DNA from: Stictocephala bisonia
Taxonomy: Eukaryota > Arthropoda > Insecta > Hemiptera > Membracidae
Assembly: GCA_035578905.1 (NCBI GenBank)
Contig: JAQJVL010000286.1
Location: forward strand, 1,092,878 to 1,156,877
Reading direction: 5' to 3'
DNA: 64,000 nucleotides
In this document: positions 36,101 through 43,134 of the stretch, in pieces
Numbering within the stretch: position 1 is the stretch's first letter
Layout: every line of letters starts with the position of its first letter
Program-made: the position numbers and the translations under genes
The notes under the pieces: model-generated
Database searches by the model: none
The model's input: only the letters and a program-made list of their open reading frames with translations
What the model was told of the DNA's origin: nothing

Positions 36101-39100
36101 TGAAGAAGCCCAGCCTAAGTACCTTACCATAGCAATTAATGAATCAACCAGAAATCTTTATTTTATAATTTTTTTTACAATAAAATGCTTAAATGTAAAA
36201 CTTTTCATATCGCCTGGAGTAAAGAGTTTGACAACTCCGTAGTAAGAGTAAAAACCAGGAGACTCTGCTAAAGCCCCATTAGCGGATCCAGTCCTTTGAC
36301 CTCACCAGGAGACTTCTACAACCCCATTGTTGGATTTCGGCCTGCCAGGTCTTGAGTGCCAAACATTATTCAGGACATAGCTGTACACACCCCTCCCCCT
36401 CCACCTGAGTGCCTACAATGGTCTAGCCAGCTCAATAAAACAGAGTTACTCCTTTCCATCAACCGCTTGAGAATGTGCAGTTTGATAGTGATTAAATAAC
36501 AAAATGTAAGAGCTGGACACCAACTTTGAAAATGAAAACTGTTAAACATATTATAGTTAATATACCCATGACCTCAGGCAACAATTGGACCAACCAAAAA
36601 ACGAACGATTATAAAATACTTAAATTAATTCACAAAATTAGTTTTATATTAAACCCAAAAACAGCCTTTATTTTTTAAGTTTAAATTTTTCAGGCTAGAT
36701 AATTTTATATTCTGAGGGCTTAGTTTTACAAAGCATAAATTTTCCACAATTTTAAAATTCAAAGTGGGTTTCTGTCTATTGTTTTTTAATAGAGGCTGTT
36801 TTTGTGTTTAAAATTAAACTAATTGTGTGAATTAATTTAATTATTTTATAATTGTACATTTTTTGTTGGTCCATTTTTTGTCTGAGGTCATAGGTATATT
36901 AAATATAAAATGTTGCACAGTTTTCATTTTTAAAGTTGGTGTCCTGCTCTTACCGTTTGTTATGTAAGCACTAACAAACTACACATTCTCAAGCAGTTGA
37001 TGGAAGGAAGTAACTCTGCTTTAATGAGCTGGCTAGACCATTGTAGGTACACAGGTGGAGGGGGGAGGGTACAGCTGTCCTCTAGAATGTATAGCACTCA
37101 AGACCTGGCAGTTTCCTGGCAGGCCGAAATCCAACAATGGGGCTGTAGAAGATTCGGTTGATTCGGTGAGGCCGAAGGACTGGATCTGCTAATGGGGCTT
37201 TAGCAGAGTCTCCTGGTCTCTACTCTTAATACGGAATGGTCAAAAACTCTTTACTCCAGGCAGCGATATGCAAAGTTTTACTTTTAAGCCCTCTATTGTA
37301 AAATTAATAAAATTTGAAAAATTTTTCTGGTTGATTCATTAATTGCAATGGTAAGCTAAAAGACTTTTTATCGTGGTCAAACTTACCTAACCAAAATATG
37401 ACAAATTTCATCACTGATCAAAAATGTAATGCCGCTGTATTTAAATAATGCATTGAAATGTAAAACTTTACTTTTAAGCTCTACAATAAAAATAATACAA
37501 TTTAAACAAGCATTTTGGTTGATTCATTAATTGCTATGGTTAATTATGAAACTTTTTTAGGCTGATCAAATTTACCTAACCATAAGAAATGTCCTCACTG
37601 CTCAAAAAAGTAATATAAAGGTTTTTATAGTAAATTGAAACAAGGTTTTTACACAAACACTTGGTGCTTTATCCTTATTTCTACATGTAAAAAACTATAT
37701 GAAATAAGTGAACCTTAAAATTAGTTTTGTTGCTTCAGCAACTACTGCAATGTTGATTGACCAGTATGTATTCAACCTTTGATATGTAAGTTATATGGTC
37801 ATTCACGCATTGTAACTGAGCTGTAAAAGTACAACCCAATTGCTCCTAATCAATCTACAGGAAAAAAAGCAACCAAATCAAACCATGCAATCTAAATAAA
37901 AAACGATTATATTACTCTACCATACAAATCAATGAAGATTAGTCTTCTAAATCCAAAATTGTATTGTATAATATTTATTGGATTTTGTGTAAGCTCAGAA
38001 CTTAAATGTACTATACTAACTACGTTACCTGATTCCATTAAATACAACAGTAAAAACATAATAAAAAAGAATTGAACAAAATTATTACTGGTACAAAGTG
38101 ATTTTAATATTGTAAAAAGCTCCCACCTTCTCTCCATCTACAGCCAATTTGCTAAAATTTCATATGGGCCATTTTAATACATTTTTTAATTCTTCAACCA
38201 GGACTTGGCTGATTTTCAGCTCATTAGTGTGCTGCCACAATGGAACTTGGCTGACACTCGGCCGGTCTGCTTAATCACTTTTTAGCGATAGAGATCTGCT
38301 TATTTACTTTTTAGCGATATAGATCTGCTTATTTACTTTTTAGCGATAGAGATCTGCTTATTTACTTTTTAGCGATAGAGATCTGCTTATTTACTTTTTA
38401 GCGATAAAGATCTGCTTATTTACTTTTTAGCGATAGAGATATTATTCAAACGCCTTCGAAATTGGAAGGAGTTGCTGATTGCAGATATTTGTTATGTTAA
38501 GTTTCTGAGATGAAAGGAAGGTGGAAAAGAATAATAAGAAAATCGAGTAATCGCGTTCGCACAGTCGCTATACCGCTTAATGTCAGTTGTGTTTGTTTAA
38601 GAATTTTTGAAAAATGTATGCAAATGTACGAAAAGTTACCAGTTGGTATAGAAAATATTAATGGCCAGTTCAAGGGTTAAGCTTAAGATATACCCTCCAT
38701 ATGGCAACACTTAAACCACTTTGACTGTTGTACACACTCAGTTTCAAAGACAAGCTCCTTATCTCTTTATTGATAAACAAGCCACTCAAACCCATGGTCC
38801 ATGGTTCCCCTAACAAATGTAAAATCCACTACATTTTAAACAATATGAATTTGGAAAAAAAGGTTTTTCATTAGTGTATTATAAAACCACCAATCCTCCC
38901 ACTAGTCAGTGTTCCAACACAGTCTTAAGGCAACACTCAATAAATAGGGTTAAAATAACTGAGTCTTAGTAGAAACAAGAATTATATGCTTCTTATCCTA
39001 ATCCTAAAACACCTGCCAATACTGTTTTCGAAAAAAAAAGTAGGTTGTAAACCTTTTTGCAATGCTATTACCCCCATTTTCCTACTAAATCACATTCCGT

Positions 39101-42100
39101 AATAAAGGCAAACAAATTGATCTCTTGAGCAAAAAGGATATTCTGGAACTCCTAGACCAGTAGTGTCCATTGAAACTGCGTGGTCATAAAGCACTTAAAA
39201 TAAAAAATAACTAGCTGGTGACAATGTGAAGTACTGGAAGTTCTACACATTAGACACACTTCTACTTCATTTAGCTCTAGAAACTTGAATGAGAGAAATT
39301 TTATAGATGGACTCGACTATTGCATCTGTGTAAACCCAGTCTTTATTCTAAATATCAGTTGCATACTCACTGTGGTATTAAACTAATGACCTGTACAGTG
39401 TAAAGCAAGTGTGCTTGTCATAAAAACACCTGGCAATCCATGTATTATTAGTCTGACCTGATTTTTAAGGTTGTAATTTAATCTTTATAGATATATTTAT
39501 TTTTATTGTACTTTAAAATTTTGATACTTACAAATTTTTTTGTTAAATTTTTGGTTTCATAAAAAATGAATATTTATTTTACCACTTTTTACTGTGCCGT
39601 ATTCAATTTGTTTTTAGTGTTATAAATAAAATTAAGGAAAAACTGTTAACATGTGTAAAATAATGTTAACACAATTGTTAATCTTTTAATAAAATACCCA
39701 AAAGCCTAATTGCACTGGAAACTGGAAATAAAACAATAAGTGCACTTATGTACATACATATTAGTCGACTAATACATATTAGTTGAAGGACCAAAGATTT
39801 TGTGGTTAAGCACTTTCTAGACATCTCTGAAACTATGAATTTAAAAAAAATAAATGGTAAAAAATTAGATAAGATTTGGGGAGAGGGTAATTATAGACAT
39901 GTTTTGTATACGACAAAAAATATTTTTTAACAAATAAGCCTATTAAATTTAGAAAACAAATCTTAATTTGTTATTTTCTAACAATGTTTTATCGTTTAAC
40001 ATGTTTTTTTTTAAGTTCGACAGGAATGTATCATTGATTTATGATTAAAATCGGCCCAAGAAACAAAAATTTAACGTACATAACTCAAAATAACTCTTTA
40101 CCTATACAAGTACAGTGTTTTTAATCCACCTGCCAACCGATACACGTGTGGTAAAGCTGACCCACCTATACATGTACAATGATGTATAATTTAAAACACC
40201 TATATCTTGACAATCTGCATCTTAGACCATACGGTACCATAAAAGCATTTGTTACAAAGTGGACTTGCAGATAAGGTGATTATATTGAAATAGCTTTTCA
40301 AGCCTTTCATAGCATATATGTAACGAGCACAATCTTATATATTAGGTTATAGTATATGTGAAGCTAATGTTTGATAACACATATCCTCCTTTATTTCTTG
40401 ACAAATTTTAACCTCTCTGACTGCCGCACTACTATTCCACCCCCACCCCAATGCCAGGCCATTTCGGTGTCTTCTATAGCCTTCAAGAAAAACATTTTTT
40501 TAAATAAGTTATAACAGATATATATATATAGAAGTATATATTTATTAAGTAAAATAGCTTGATATGATAAACTTAAGTTTTGAATCACCTACATTCAATC
40601 TGAAATTTTAAATATAGGGAGGTTATCGAATTTTCAAAACTGTACCGGTACTTGTAATTTTCAAAATCTTTTTTGTAATCTCAAATGTTCTTCTATTAAT
40701 TTACAAAATACTCAATATGGCTATTTTGTAGACAATATATCACTGAACAAAAGAATACATGCTTCTATCATTAAAATTATGTTTATAAATACATCACCTC
40801 AAAGATGCAAATTTGGGCTTTCTCGGTACATACAGAATTAATAAACTATTTTCCCGATTATTCCCAAATTTAAAAAACAGACCCTCACAGGACTGGTACA
40901 CTAATTATACTATTTTGTTCTTTTCAAAATAAAAAACTTCACAAGAAAATTCACATGGGCCTGCATGCCTCTGTGTGCACTTTATTCAACGAGTTAAGTA
41001 GCAATTATTATTAGCTCAGTTAGGAATCAAATCTTGGACATACCCTTCCCCACAGTCTGAAGGCTTAACTTCTGAGCCGCAGTATCGGCGATAATATCTT
41101 TGGATTTTACAAATGACTAGCTTTCTGTACCAATATACTTTGTGTAATCAGCTGTGACTTAAATTGTACTTAGTTATAACCAGCTGCTGTTTTAGCTAAT
41201 AATTTATCTAGAATATGATCATCAGATTGTTTACATTTTATTTCACTGAGATCTCTGACAAATATAAATTTCTAATAACTAGGATCTAAATAGAGGCTCA
41301 TAGTTATTAGTAACCATACATATAACATATCACAACAAAAGCAGCTAAGACACAGACGCATCTGCTGTCACTTCAAAATGAGAACAAATAAGACAGCTGT
41401 TGTTCTGCCAATTGAAAGATTCTATACTATAACCATGAAGTTCTAGAAGCGAGCAGTATTGATTCATTGTAATATGTAATATCGGATGTAAAAACCAATA
41501 AAATCAAGGAAAACGACACCATTGCAAGGTTGTAAGAATTCTTACTTCTATGTAAGAAGAATCTTACTTCTAGATAAGAAGAATCAAACTTCTAGGTAAG
41601 AACTAAACTTCTAGGTAAGAAAGGATCGTAAGCACTCATAGGGTTAATAATTCAGGTGTCAAAAATGTTTCCCTTATTCGTAGTTGTGCATAGAGGTATT
41701 TGTTTTTCAATACAGAACTAAGAATTAGATACAAAACTAAGAATTAGATAAGTATGACCATTTATTTAAGCGGAAAAGTTGAAAAAATTACGAAAAAGAG
41801 AAAAAAGGAAAATATTTGTTTTCGTAAATATAACGATGTCGGTACTAAAATTGTTCAGAATTGTTGCCTGATCACGAATATGGCAAAGCTTTTACATTTG
41901 AACCACTATTAAGCATGTTAGCGCTGGAAATGTGCCGATTTCAGTAAGGTTACATTCTGGAAGGATAGGGCTGTTGGGTGTTGGTAAGTTAGGTTATTTT
42001 AGGTTTGGTCACGTTATATTTGGACCAAACCCAACATAACTAAACCAAATTTAACATAATCTAACCAAACCCAACATTTTTAACCTAAACTATCAATATC

Positions 42101-43134
42101 CAACATAACCCTATTCCTTACTGAAATCGGTACATTGCTGGCGCTAATGTGCTTAATTTACATTTGCAAAGACCTTGTCATATTCGTAATCAGAACAAAA
42201 TTCTGCTCAGTTTGAGTTCCCAAATCGCTATATTCAAGGACAAAAATATTTTTCTACTGAAAAATCGATCAATTACTTGTTTCTTAGCTAGGCTCTATAT
42301 TTTGACTAGGCCTACCATGGAAAGAATTGTCAGTAAGAAAAAATTGACAAAGTCCCTGTTCTATATAATTACCCTGTTTATATCATTTATGGATTACTCA
42401 CCATACTTTCAATTATCAGTAAACTGTTCAGAGTAATGTATTTTCCCCAAAGAAGGTTTTAAGCACTAAATCAGCTAAGTAATAACATCGTTAATTAATG
42501 CAAATAGATTTGTAGCAATGCAAGTGTAGTGAGTGAGCTACTGTAAATGAATTTACATATTATGTTACTACAGAAGTTTACATGTAGTCAAGAGTCACAA
42601 AGGATGAAGGCTGTGGTGTCATGTGCTCAGCGAATGATAGGATTGGCACACAGTTGGCAGTATAGGGGTTTGTCCTAGATATTTTAGAAGTTGATATTCA
42701 GATAAAGCAGCAGGGTAGTAGTCTAGTTTTAGCAACATAGTTGAGTCTGATCCCATTTATATCTAGTGAGTGCTGATGTCTGAAGCCACTGCAGTGCTGT
42801 CAGTGCTATAGACAAAGTTCAGGCGTCCATCGCTCTGATGAAAACATTAGGCCTACCAGAATTAAATAGTTCCTAGAGGAGTACCAGACTACTTAACGAA
42901 AATATTACAGTTTCATTATATATTATTAATTTCTTTAGGCCTACAATTACTCATTTGCATCATCACTCAAACCATGCACACTCAAATTTGACATATGATG
43001 TCAGTTGTAGAAACTTGCCTGTAGTAATACACATCAACTTTTCCTGCTGAAAGACCAGTTTTCCTCATAACTTCTTCTCTTTGCCAGCCTTTAGGTAAAG
43101 CAGAGCATTCAAACCTCTTCTTTTCAACCGACAT
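13168..43134 (-). CDS. MBD2/3: MBD2/3, methyl-CpG-binding domain protein (five exons)
   Basis: Insect orthologue of MBD2/MBD3, the chromatin subunit that links methylated DNA to the NuRD deacetylase-remodeller in the nucleus. Joined exons give 252 residues: MBD (about 6-72; GWQREEV, then SPDGRKVRSKPQLARCLGD, DFRTGK), a middle segment (VPPIRQTASIFKQPVT), the LFWEKRLEGLRACD to PVTGQT region typical of MBD2/3, and a C-terminal coiled coil (DEDIKRQEDRV...KLQEAI) that binds p66/GATAD2 in relatives. Splice phases agree at all four joins, and length fits insect MBD2/3 (about 250). The MBD keeps the two Arg fingers (MRK, VRSK) and the Lys/Tyr pair (GKVDVY) that mammalian MBD2 has and MBD3 has lost, so methyl-CpG binding is plausible. 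Intron 1 has a GC donor. Introns carry many transposons, but no exon is interrupted. Confidence 0.93.
13267..14402. other. MBD2/3 intron 4
   Basis: Holds two copies of a GACGTTACATTGACGTC-containing block (about 13366 and 13411). No gene seen. Confidence 0.6.
14403..14648 (-). CDS. MBD2/3: MBD2/3 exon 4
   Basis: Acceptor TTGTTTCAG|TTG. 82 codons from LFWEKRLEGLRACD through ETLLQSVATALHVSSQPVTG to NPEQPLVQ. Donor AG|GTATTT. This is the most conserved MBD2/3 segment outside the MBD. Confidence 0.95.
15013..15132. repeat. Left remnant of 63-bp minisatellite
   Basis: Two diverged units (TACATGTATGGGTGGATGGG type) end at TA 15131-15132, exactly where the Tc1/mariner-type element starts. The array resumes at 18097. 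Confidence 0.85.
15786..17242 (-). pseudogene. DDE transposase, IS630-Tc1-mariner type, frameshifted
   Basis: Cut-and-paste transposase of the enclosing element. ATG at 17242 (MARFIPKVAQGKTTRSQARE); an earlier GTG is not credible. An N-terminal HTH region is followed by the catalytic core: first Asp in VYIDESY, second in LIVIDNATYHN, and third acid in the PSYHPDLNP...KENIWGIIKN block. A one-base deletion in an A-run near 16233 shifts the frame, so ...ENFK and the SDEELITHGH block lie in different frames. About 82 residues separate the second Asp from PDLNP, far more than DD34E-DD41D families. I recall a described DD82E group (Sailor), but could not check membership. About 9-10 extra residues, encoded by a palindrome at 16100-16130, sit inside the third catalytic motif. 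The C-terminus is strongly acidic (DDSDASDDSDLEG). Confidence 0.85.
17310..17734. mobile_element. 425-bp MITE nested upstream of the transposase
   Basis: Inverted ends of about 34 bp run AGAGTCTGCAGAGGCTGTCG (17310) and CGACAGACTCTGCAAACTCT (to 17734), with TA on both sides (17308-17309, 17735-17736). It has no coding frame. It inserted in the 5' leader of the Tc1/mariner-type element and so is younger. Confidence 0.85.
18097..19300. repeat. 63-bp minisatellite array, about 19 units
   Basis: Near-identical units with 63-bp spacing (GGCCAGGTACCACTGTACAT at 18556, 18619, 18682 and on), diverging at both edges into GGGTGG-rich degenerate units up to about 19435. Because 63 is a multiple of three and the unit lacks minus-strand stops, all three minus frames stay open for several hundred codons. 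These are not genes. Confidence 0.93.
19441..20299. other. Intron 3 sequence with an 81-bp tandem duplication
   Basis: 19881-19961 and 19962-20040 are two near-identical copies (TAGTTTATACTTTGATATGT...GTTGGGACTCCAAGATTC). Nothing else recognised. Confidence 0.65.
20300..20444 (-). CDS. MBD2/3: MBD2/3 exon 3
   Basis: Acceptor TTATTTCAG|C. Encodes RGVRTDASLVPPIRQTASIF and QPVTVYKTQEGKVKTDFK, the linker strongly conserved among insect MBD2/3 proteins. Donor AG|GTAAAC. 145 bp. Confidence 0.93.
20445..21660. other. Intron 2 sequence left of the LINE
   Basis: AT-rich, with a 30-nt T homopolymer at 21163-21192. No gene seen. Confidence 0.5.
22154..23509 (+). CDS. LINE ORF1, gag-like RNA-binding protein (DUF4780-like)
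   Basis: Nucleic-acid-binding ORF1 protein that packages the element RNA. The frame is open from 21671, but that start is a TTG in the target duplication. In-frame ATGs occur at 22037, 22154 and 22205. I chose 22154 (MSKNSNFRFRRENTATEMAE, 451 aa) because it precedes the charged region; 22037 remains possible. The N-terminal half is Arg/Lys/Pro-rich (REGERNRGRGRGSRAEKP), followed by a folded domain (about 195-365; RVAILPRAPGASLSADDLTT, ESAEWLVGKGP, LDTQLWKVLN) that resembles DUF4780 of insect gag-like proteins, and an acidic tail. No CCHC zinc knuckles seen. It ends TAATG, overlapping the ORF2 start by one base. Confidence 0.85.
   Translation: MSKNSNFRFRRENTATEMAERAEQHLLDDQPYREHRRSGEFRQREGERNRGRGRGSRAEKPSVTHPPRREDPPKGVEKADRKARKRVRKQITLPPNGQPGGWDDPLRRGLSGAGVRWYLRYLEEGIPPEEAKKRAVERKIPQENTPRDSATKKRGANQLTPQKGPELKKRKTPQAATSTAGTRTSTSYAEATSMIRVAILPRAPGASLSADDLTTLEEAIVEEMLLGANCSLQFSGIHFRPGMLIVDCVDKESAEWLVGKGPQLTKWNGIELKACMGDDIPKSHVVTIFFPRSNKLTEEQLLNLVKTQNKGLDTQLWKVLNSKDEATGKLATISIDEASREKILEAGSLIFFRFGKLPVHGLKRKTEGGNDGEEALTPASLTAPEEASTPASQTAPAPAPVEMEQDTPSEIGETDAPDISSLSLHQKIREEEEEMLLEGAGEIVLPQTQQQ
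23509..27123 (+). CDS. LINE ORF2, endonuclease-reverse transcriptase-RNase H
   Basis: 1204-aa polyprotein for target-primed reverse transcription. Domains in order: apurinic-type endonuclease (1-230; FAQVNAHHARGA, ALVQEPWVY with catalytic Glu, GCDANAHN, SLSDHQ); reverse transcriptase (about 480-760; FIPKSGRR, FRPISLLSF, FIDIEGAFDNTS, CPQGGVLSPLLW, GYADDIVI with the Asp pair near 671); RNase H (about 928-1065; FTDGSKTEEG, FQAEIHAIDT, MSDSQAAI, WVPGHIGVEGNEKADELA, all acidic residues kept); and a C-terminal CCHC finger (about 1145-1163; CRFCGMGEEDPLHLLEEC). No stops or frameshifts, so probably functional. The start ATG overlaps the ORF1 stop as TAATG, which in the R1-clade element SART1 supports termination-reinitiation; I infer the same coupling here. 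Confidence 0.93.
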   Translation: MTSSNRGEARVRFAQVNAHHARGASAALTGVFARASLGIALVQEPWVYRGQVMGLSSKSNKVIYDTRGGTPRACIVIRNDIRFVCISEFLSRDLVPIRTYLNTGGADREVVVASGYFPGEGEIPPSEVRRLVEYCRRRGTPLLLGCDANAHNVVWGSTGDNVRGEQLLEFILESNLSIFNMGNVPTFVTRVRQEVLDLTIGSQSMADRIVNWRVSNEPSLSDHQIITFEVKGVNITPSFRRNPRDTDWEIYETNLESNLARMTRGLSSHYGLENKVEDLTEAIMEAYESSCPVKEQRSNREVVWWSSHLSGLRALVRRLYSKAKHSQADWQRYSDARSTYSQEIRRAKRRSFREFCENIETIPAASRLHKAMARSKFQGPMALRKQDGSYTEGEEQRALLLLETHFPGSRQVELEDCTPICASANREDWEEAREIVTPQRLSWAIDSFQPYRAPGVDGVFPVLLQKGKERLMPHLLEIARCSIALGWIPRTWQRARVSFIPKSGRRDATLPKSFRPISLLSFTLKTVEKMVDNHLRMKVLERVPLHPRQHAYRAGRSTETALVELTDLIQKSLGEREIAACAFIDIEGAFDNTSHEAIRRALEHRGVGRATSRWLMNLLASRRAETVVGKSIIQVNTTRGCPQGGVLSPLLWSLVIDELLRIITGNGLICFGYADDIVIMARGKFEEILCDLIQRGLEAVQRWCQGVGLRVNPAKTNLVPFTRKRNLPRLRAIRFDGVEIEWKAEVKYLGITLDKKLLWRRHIEETMSKAKQALMVCRRIAGNSWDCQPRILHWMYTMIVRPSITYGAIVWSGRTGLDTVKKALGSVQRLACICITGGMRSCPTAAMEMILHLAPLHLHVEEVARVSEVRINRIITRQNMNFGTPRDFWDFPRDSIVRKFDFERSFQRELSTKRDWSGESIRTMSSSHIMWFTDGSKTEEGTGSGVFGPGTKLSEAMGEFPSVFQAEIHAIDTCIRINLEREYRGKMIAIMSDSQAAIQALSSPIIRSGMVWECRQRLNLLGRSNKVTLQWVPGHIGVEGNEKADELARKGASTPLVGPEPFCCLGDAFFKEEIKRTMVAKRDRLWRATAGLRQAKKLLGGRNFNRFKVCIGLSKTRLKRVTGFLTGHCLLRRHARNLGLVEDASCRFCGMGEEDPLHLLEECDAIATKRARHLGRYQIRLEEIPHLEIIQILRFLEDLGIDEL
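27235..29065. other. Intron 2 sequence right of the LINE
   Basis: AT-rich, with several 60-68 codon random frames and no recognised family. Confidence 0.5.
29066..29218 (-). CDS. MBD2/3: MBD2/3 exon 2 (second half of MBD)
   Basis: Acceptor TTCACAG|C completes Ser, then PDGRKVRSKPQLARCLGD and SFDFRTGKVNSLLLRKQKK. Donor AG|GTAATC. 153 bp. Holds the second DNA-contacting Arg (VRSK). The usual ARYLGDVID is ARCLGDVID here. Confidence 0.93.
29219..29949. other. Intron 1 sequence, 3' end
   Basis: AT-rich. No gene or repeat recognised. Confidence 0.45.
30030..30265 (+). pseudogene. OTU-like cysteine protease remnant
   Basis: The frame reads YCVIEVCGDGACLFYSLSYI and then ASEVRVTIVNHV. This fits the OTU catalytic Asp-Cys block (GDGxCLFxSLS) and the following ELRxxIV helix; catalytic Cys is present in GACLF. 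OTU domains occur in many large Helitron proteins. It stops after about 80 residues, before the catalytic His region. Confidence 0.72.
30640..31560 (+). pseudogene. Helitron helicase C-terminal remnant
   Basis: Pieces in changing frames match the C-terminal half of PIF1-like Helitron helicases: LTKNMRVHLGGDETAGNLTD (about 30651-30712), FPTESLHTISPPGFPPHRLT (about 30975-31036), RNLFLPKLCNGTRLLLQ (about 31057-31107) and FPINLCFAMTVNKS, stop, GQS (about 31409-31467, the last helicase motif). A 20-nt T run interrupts it near 31161. Stops and shifts make it non-functional. Confidence 0.8.
31764..31787 (+). other. CTGATGA...GAAA motif (hammerhead-like core)
   Basis: CTGATGA and GAAA are separated by 13 nt. 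The pattern equals the conserved core of hammerhead ribozymes and resembles ends of Penelope-like elements, but the intervening stem is weak here, so activity is doubtful. Confidence 0.25.
31890..34413 (-). mobile_element. Tigger (pogo-group) DNA transposon
   Basis: Inverted repeats CAGTAAAACCTCGATAATCC (31890) and ATTATCGAGGTTTTACTG (to 34413) are flanked by TA (31888-31889, 34414-34415). At 2524 bp with one minus-strand transposase gene it is a typical full-length Tigger. It sits between the helicase remnant and the terminus of the second Helitron, within intron 1 of MBD2/3 and on the same strand as that gene. Confidence 0.93.
32360..33977 (-). pseudogene. Tigger transposase with one frameshift
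   Basis: Pogo-group cut-and-paste transposase of about 538 aa. ATG at 33977 (MSGKKPKKHVFVTMEQKLIA); an upstream TTG is ignored. Domains: Psq/CENP-B-type HTH (about 12-60; LDAGQSAKKIAQDFNVGKST), CENP-B/Tc5-type HTH (about 80-150; FVQNREKGVPISG, CASEGWLEKWKLRHG), then the DDE_1 core with Asp in YNCDETGLN (about 180), LILDNAPTHP (about 296) and QPMDQGV (about 329), a DD32D spacing. A one-base shift in an AAAC AAAC tract near 32650 truncates the main frame. The remaining C-terminus continues in the next frame to 32360 and ends QKKITSFFKT, a good PCNA-interacting (PIP) box. Otherwise intact. Confidence 0.92.
34573..34752. mobile_element. 180-bp MITE with a TTAGG telomere-type core
   Basis: Perfect 32-bp inverted repeats (34573-34604 and 34721-34752; tip GGGTCTGTTTCAGAAG) are flanked by a perfect 8-bp duplication, TAAATTTC (34565-34572, 34753-34760). 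The interior is almost entirely about 21 copies of TTAGG (34605-34708) followed by 12 AT-rich bases. TTAGG is the canonical insect telomere repeat. The 8-bp duplication suggests hAT, Merlin or P-like mobilisation, but the tip does not decide which. Confidence 0.93.
34789..34834 (+). other. Helitron 3' hairpin/CTAGT end and (TA)n
   Basis: GCGG-GTGAAG-CCGC hairpin at 34789-34802 and CTAGT at 34813-34817, directly followed by a (TA)n microsatellite to about 34834. This is a typical Helitron terminus. Confidence 0.75.
35535..35683 (-). mobile_element. tRNA-derived SINE
   Basis: On the minus strand, near its 5' end, it has a Pol III A box, TGGCTCAGTGG (35668-35658), and B box, GGTTCGAATCC (35623-35613). 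An unrelated body with AATAAAG follows, and an A-rich end near 35530. Both boxes are perfect. Lack of a cloverleaf beyond the tRNA-like head argues against a tRNA gene. A diverged copy lies at 40950-41093. Confidence 0.8.
36124..37354. repeat. 1.23-kb fold-back element, arms about 530 bp
   Basis: Left arm (36124-36660) and right arm (36780-37354) are inverted copies, with tips TTACCATAGCAATTAATGAA / TTCATTAATTGCAATGGTAA, around a spacer of about 120 bp. The whole could fold into a long hairpin. It has no coding capacity. The tip region recurs as direct copies just downstream (37440-37590). Confidence 0.85.
37440..37590. repeat. Partial copy of the fold-back tip
   Basis: 37440-37545 repeats 37255-37354 in direct orientation (GGTTGATTCATTAATTGC, ACTTTTAAGC). 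Copy spacing is about 190 bp. Confidence 0.7.
38277..38442. repeat. 29-bp tandem repeat, about 5.7 copies
   Basis: Unit TTAGCGATAGAGATCTGC plus TTATTTACTTT, spaced exactly 29 bp (AGCG at 38284, 38313, 38342 and on). Units are nearly identical, with no spacers. Confidence 0.9.
38443..40940. other. Intron 1 sequence without recognised gene
   Basis: AT-rich. No coding region or repeat family could be supported. Confidence 0.45.
40950..41093 (-). mobile_element. Diverged copy of the tRNA-derived SINE
   Basis: It aligns with 35535-35683 (shared minus-strand GCCCATGTG, AATAAAGT, GACTGTGG and GCGGCTCAG segments). The B box has decayed to GATTTGATTCC. An older copy of the same family. Confidence 0.68.
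41790..42275. repeat. Fold-back element of about 490 bp
   Basis: Inverted arms extend from GAAAATATTT...ATATAACGAT and CTGATCACGAATATGGCAAAG (left) to their diverged complements (right, CTTGTCATATTCGTAATCAG, ATATTTTTCTAC). The inner part reads TTAAGCATGTTAGCGC...GCGCTAATGTGCTTAA. TTAA at 41909-41912 and 42153-42156 could mark a nested TTAA-type MITE (41913-42152), or be part of one palindrome. Confidence 0.7.
43019..43134 (-). CDS. MBD2/3: MBD2/3 exon 1 (start codon, first half of MBD)
   Basis: ATG at 43134-43132 starts MSVEKKRFECSALPKGWQRE. The exon ends after ...VYYY plus AG, with donor AG|GCAAGT. This GC donor is otherwise a perfect consensus, and only this boundary gives the conserved YYYS-P join. 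116 bp. Confidence 0.92.

Noticed and set aside
38277..38442. CRISPR-like array
   Set aside because: Units are contiguous without spacers, and the genome is eukaryotic.
40100..40190. Diverged minisatellite unit (CCACCTATACATGTACA)
   Set aside because: Only about 17 bp resemble the 63-bp unit, too short to support.
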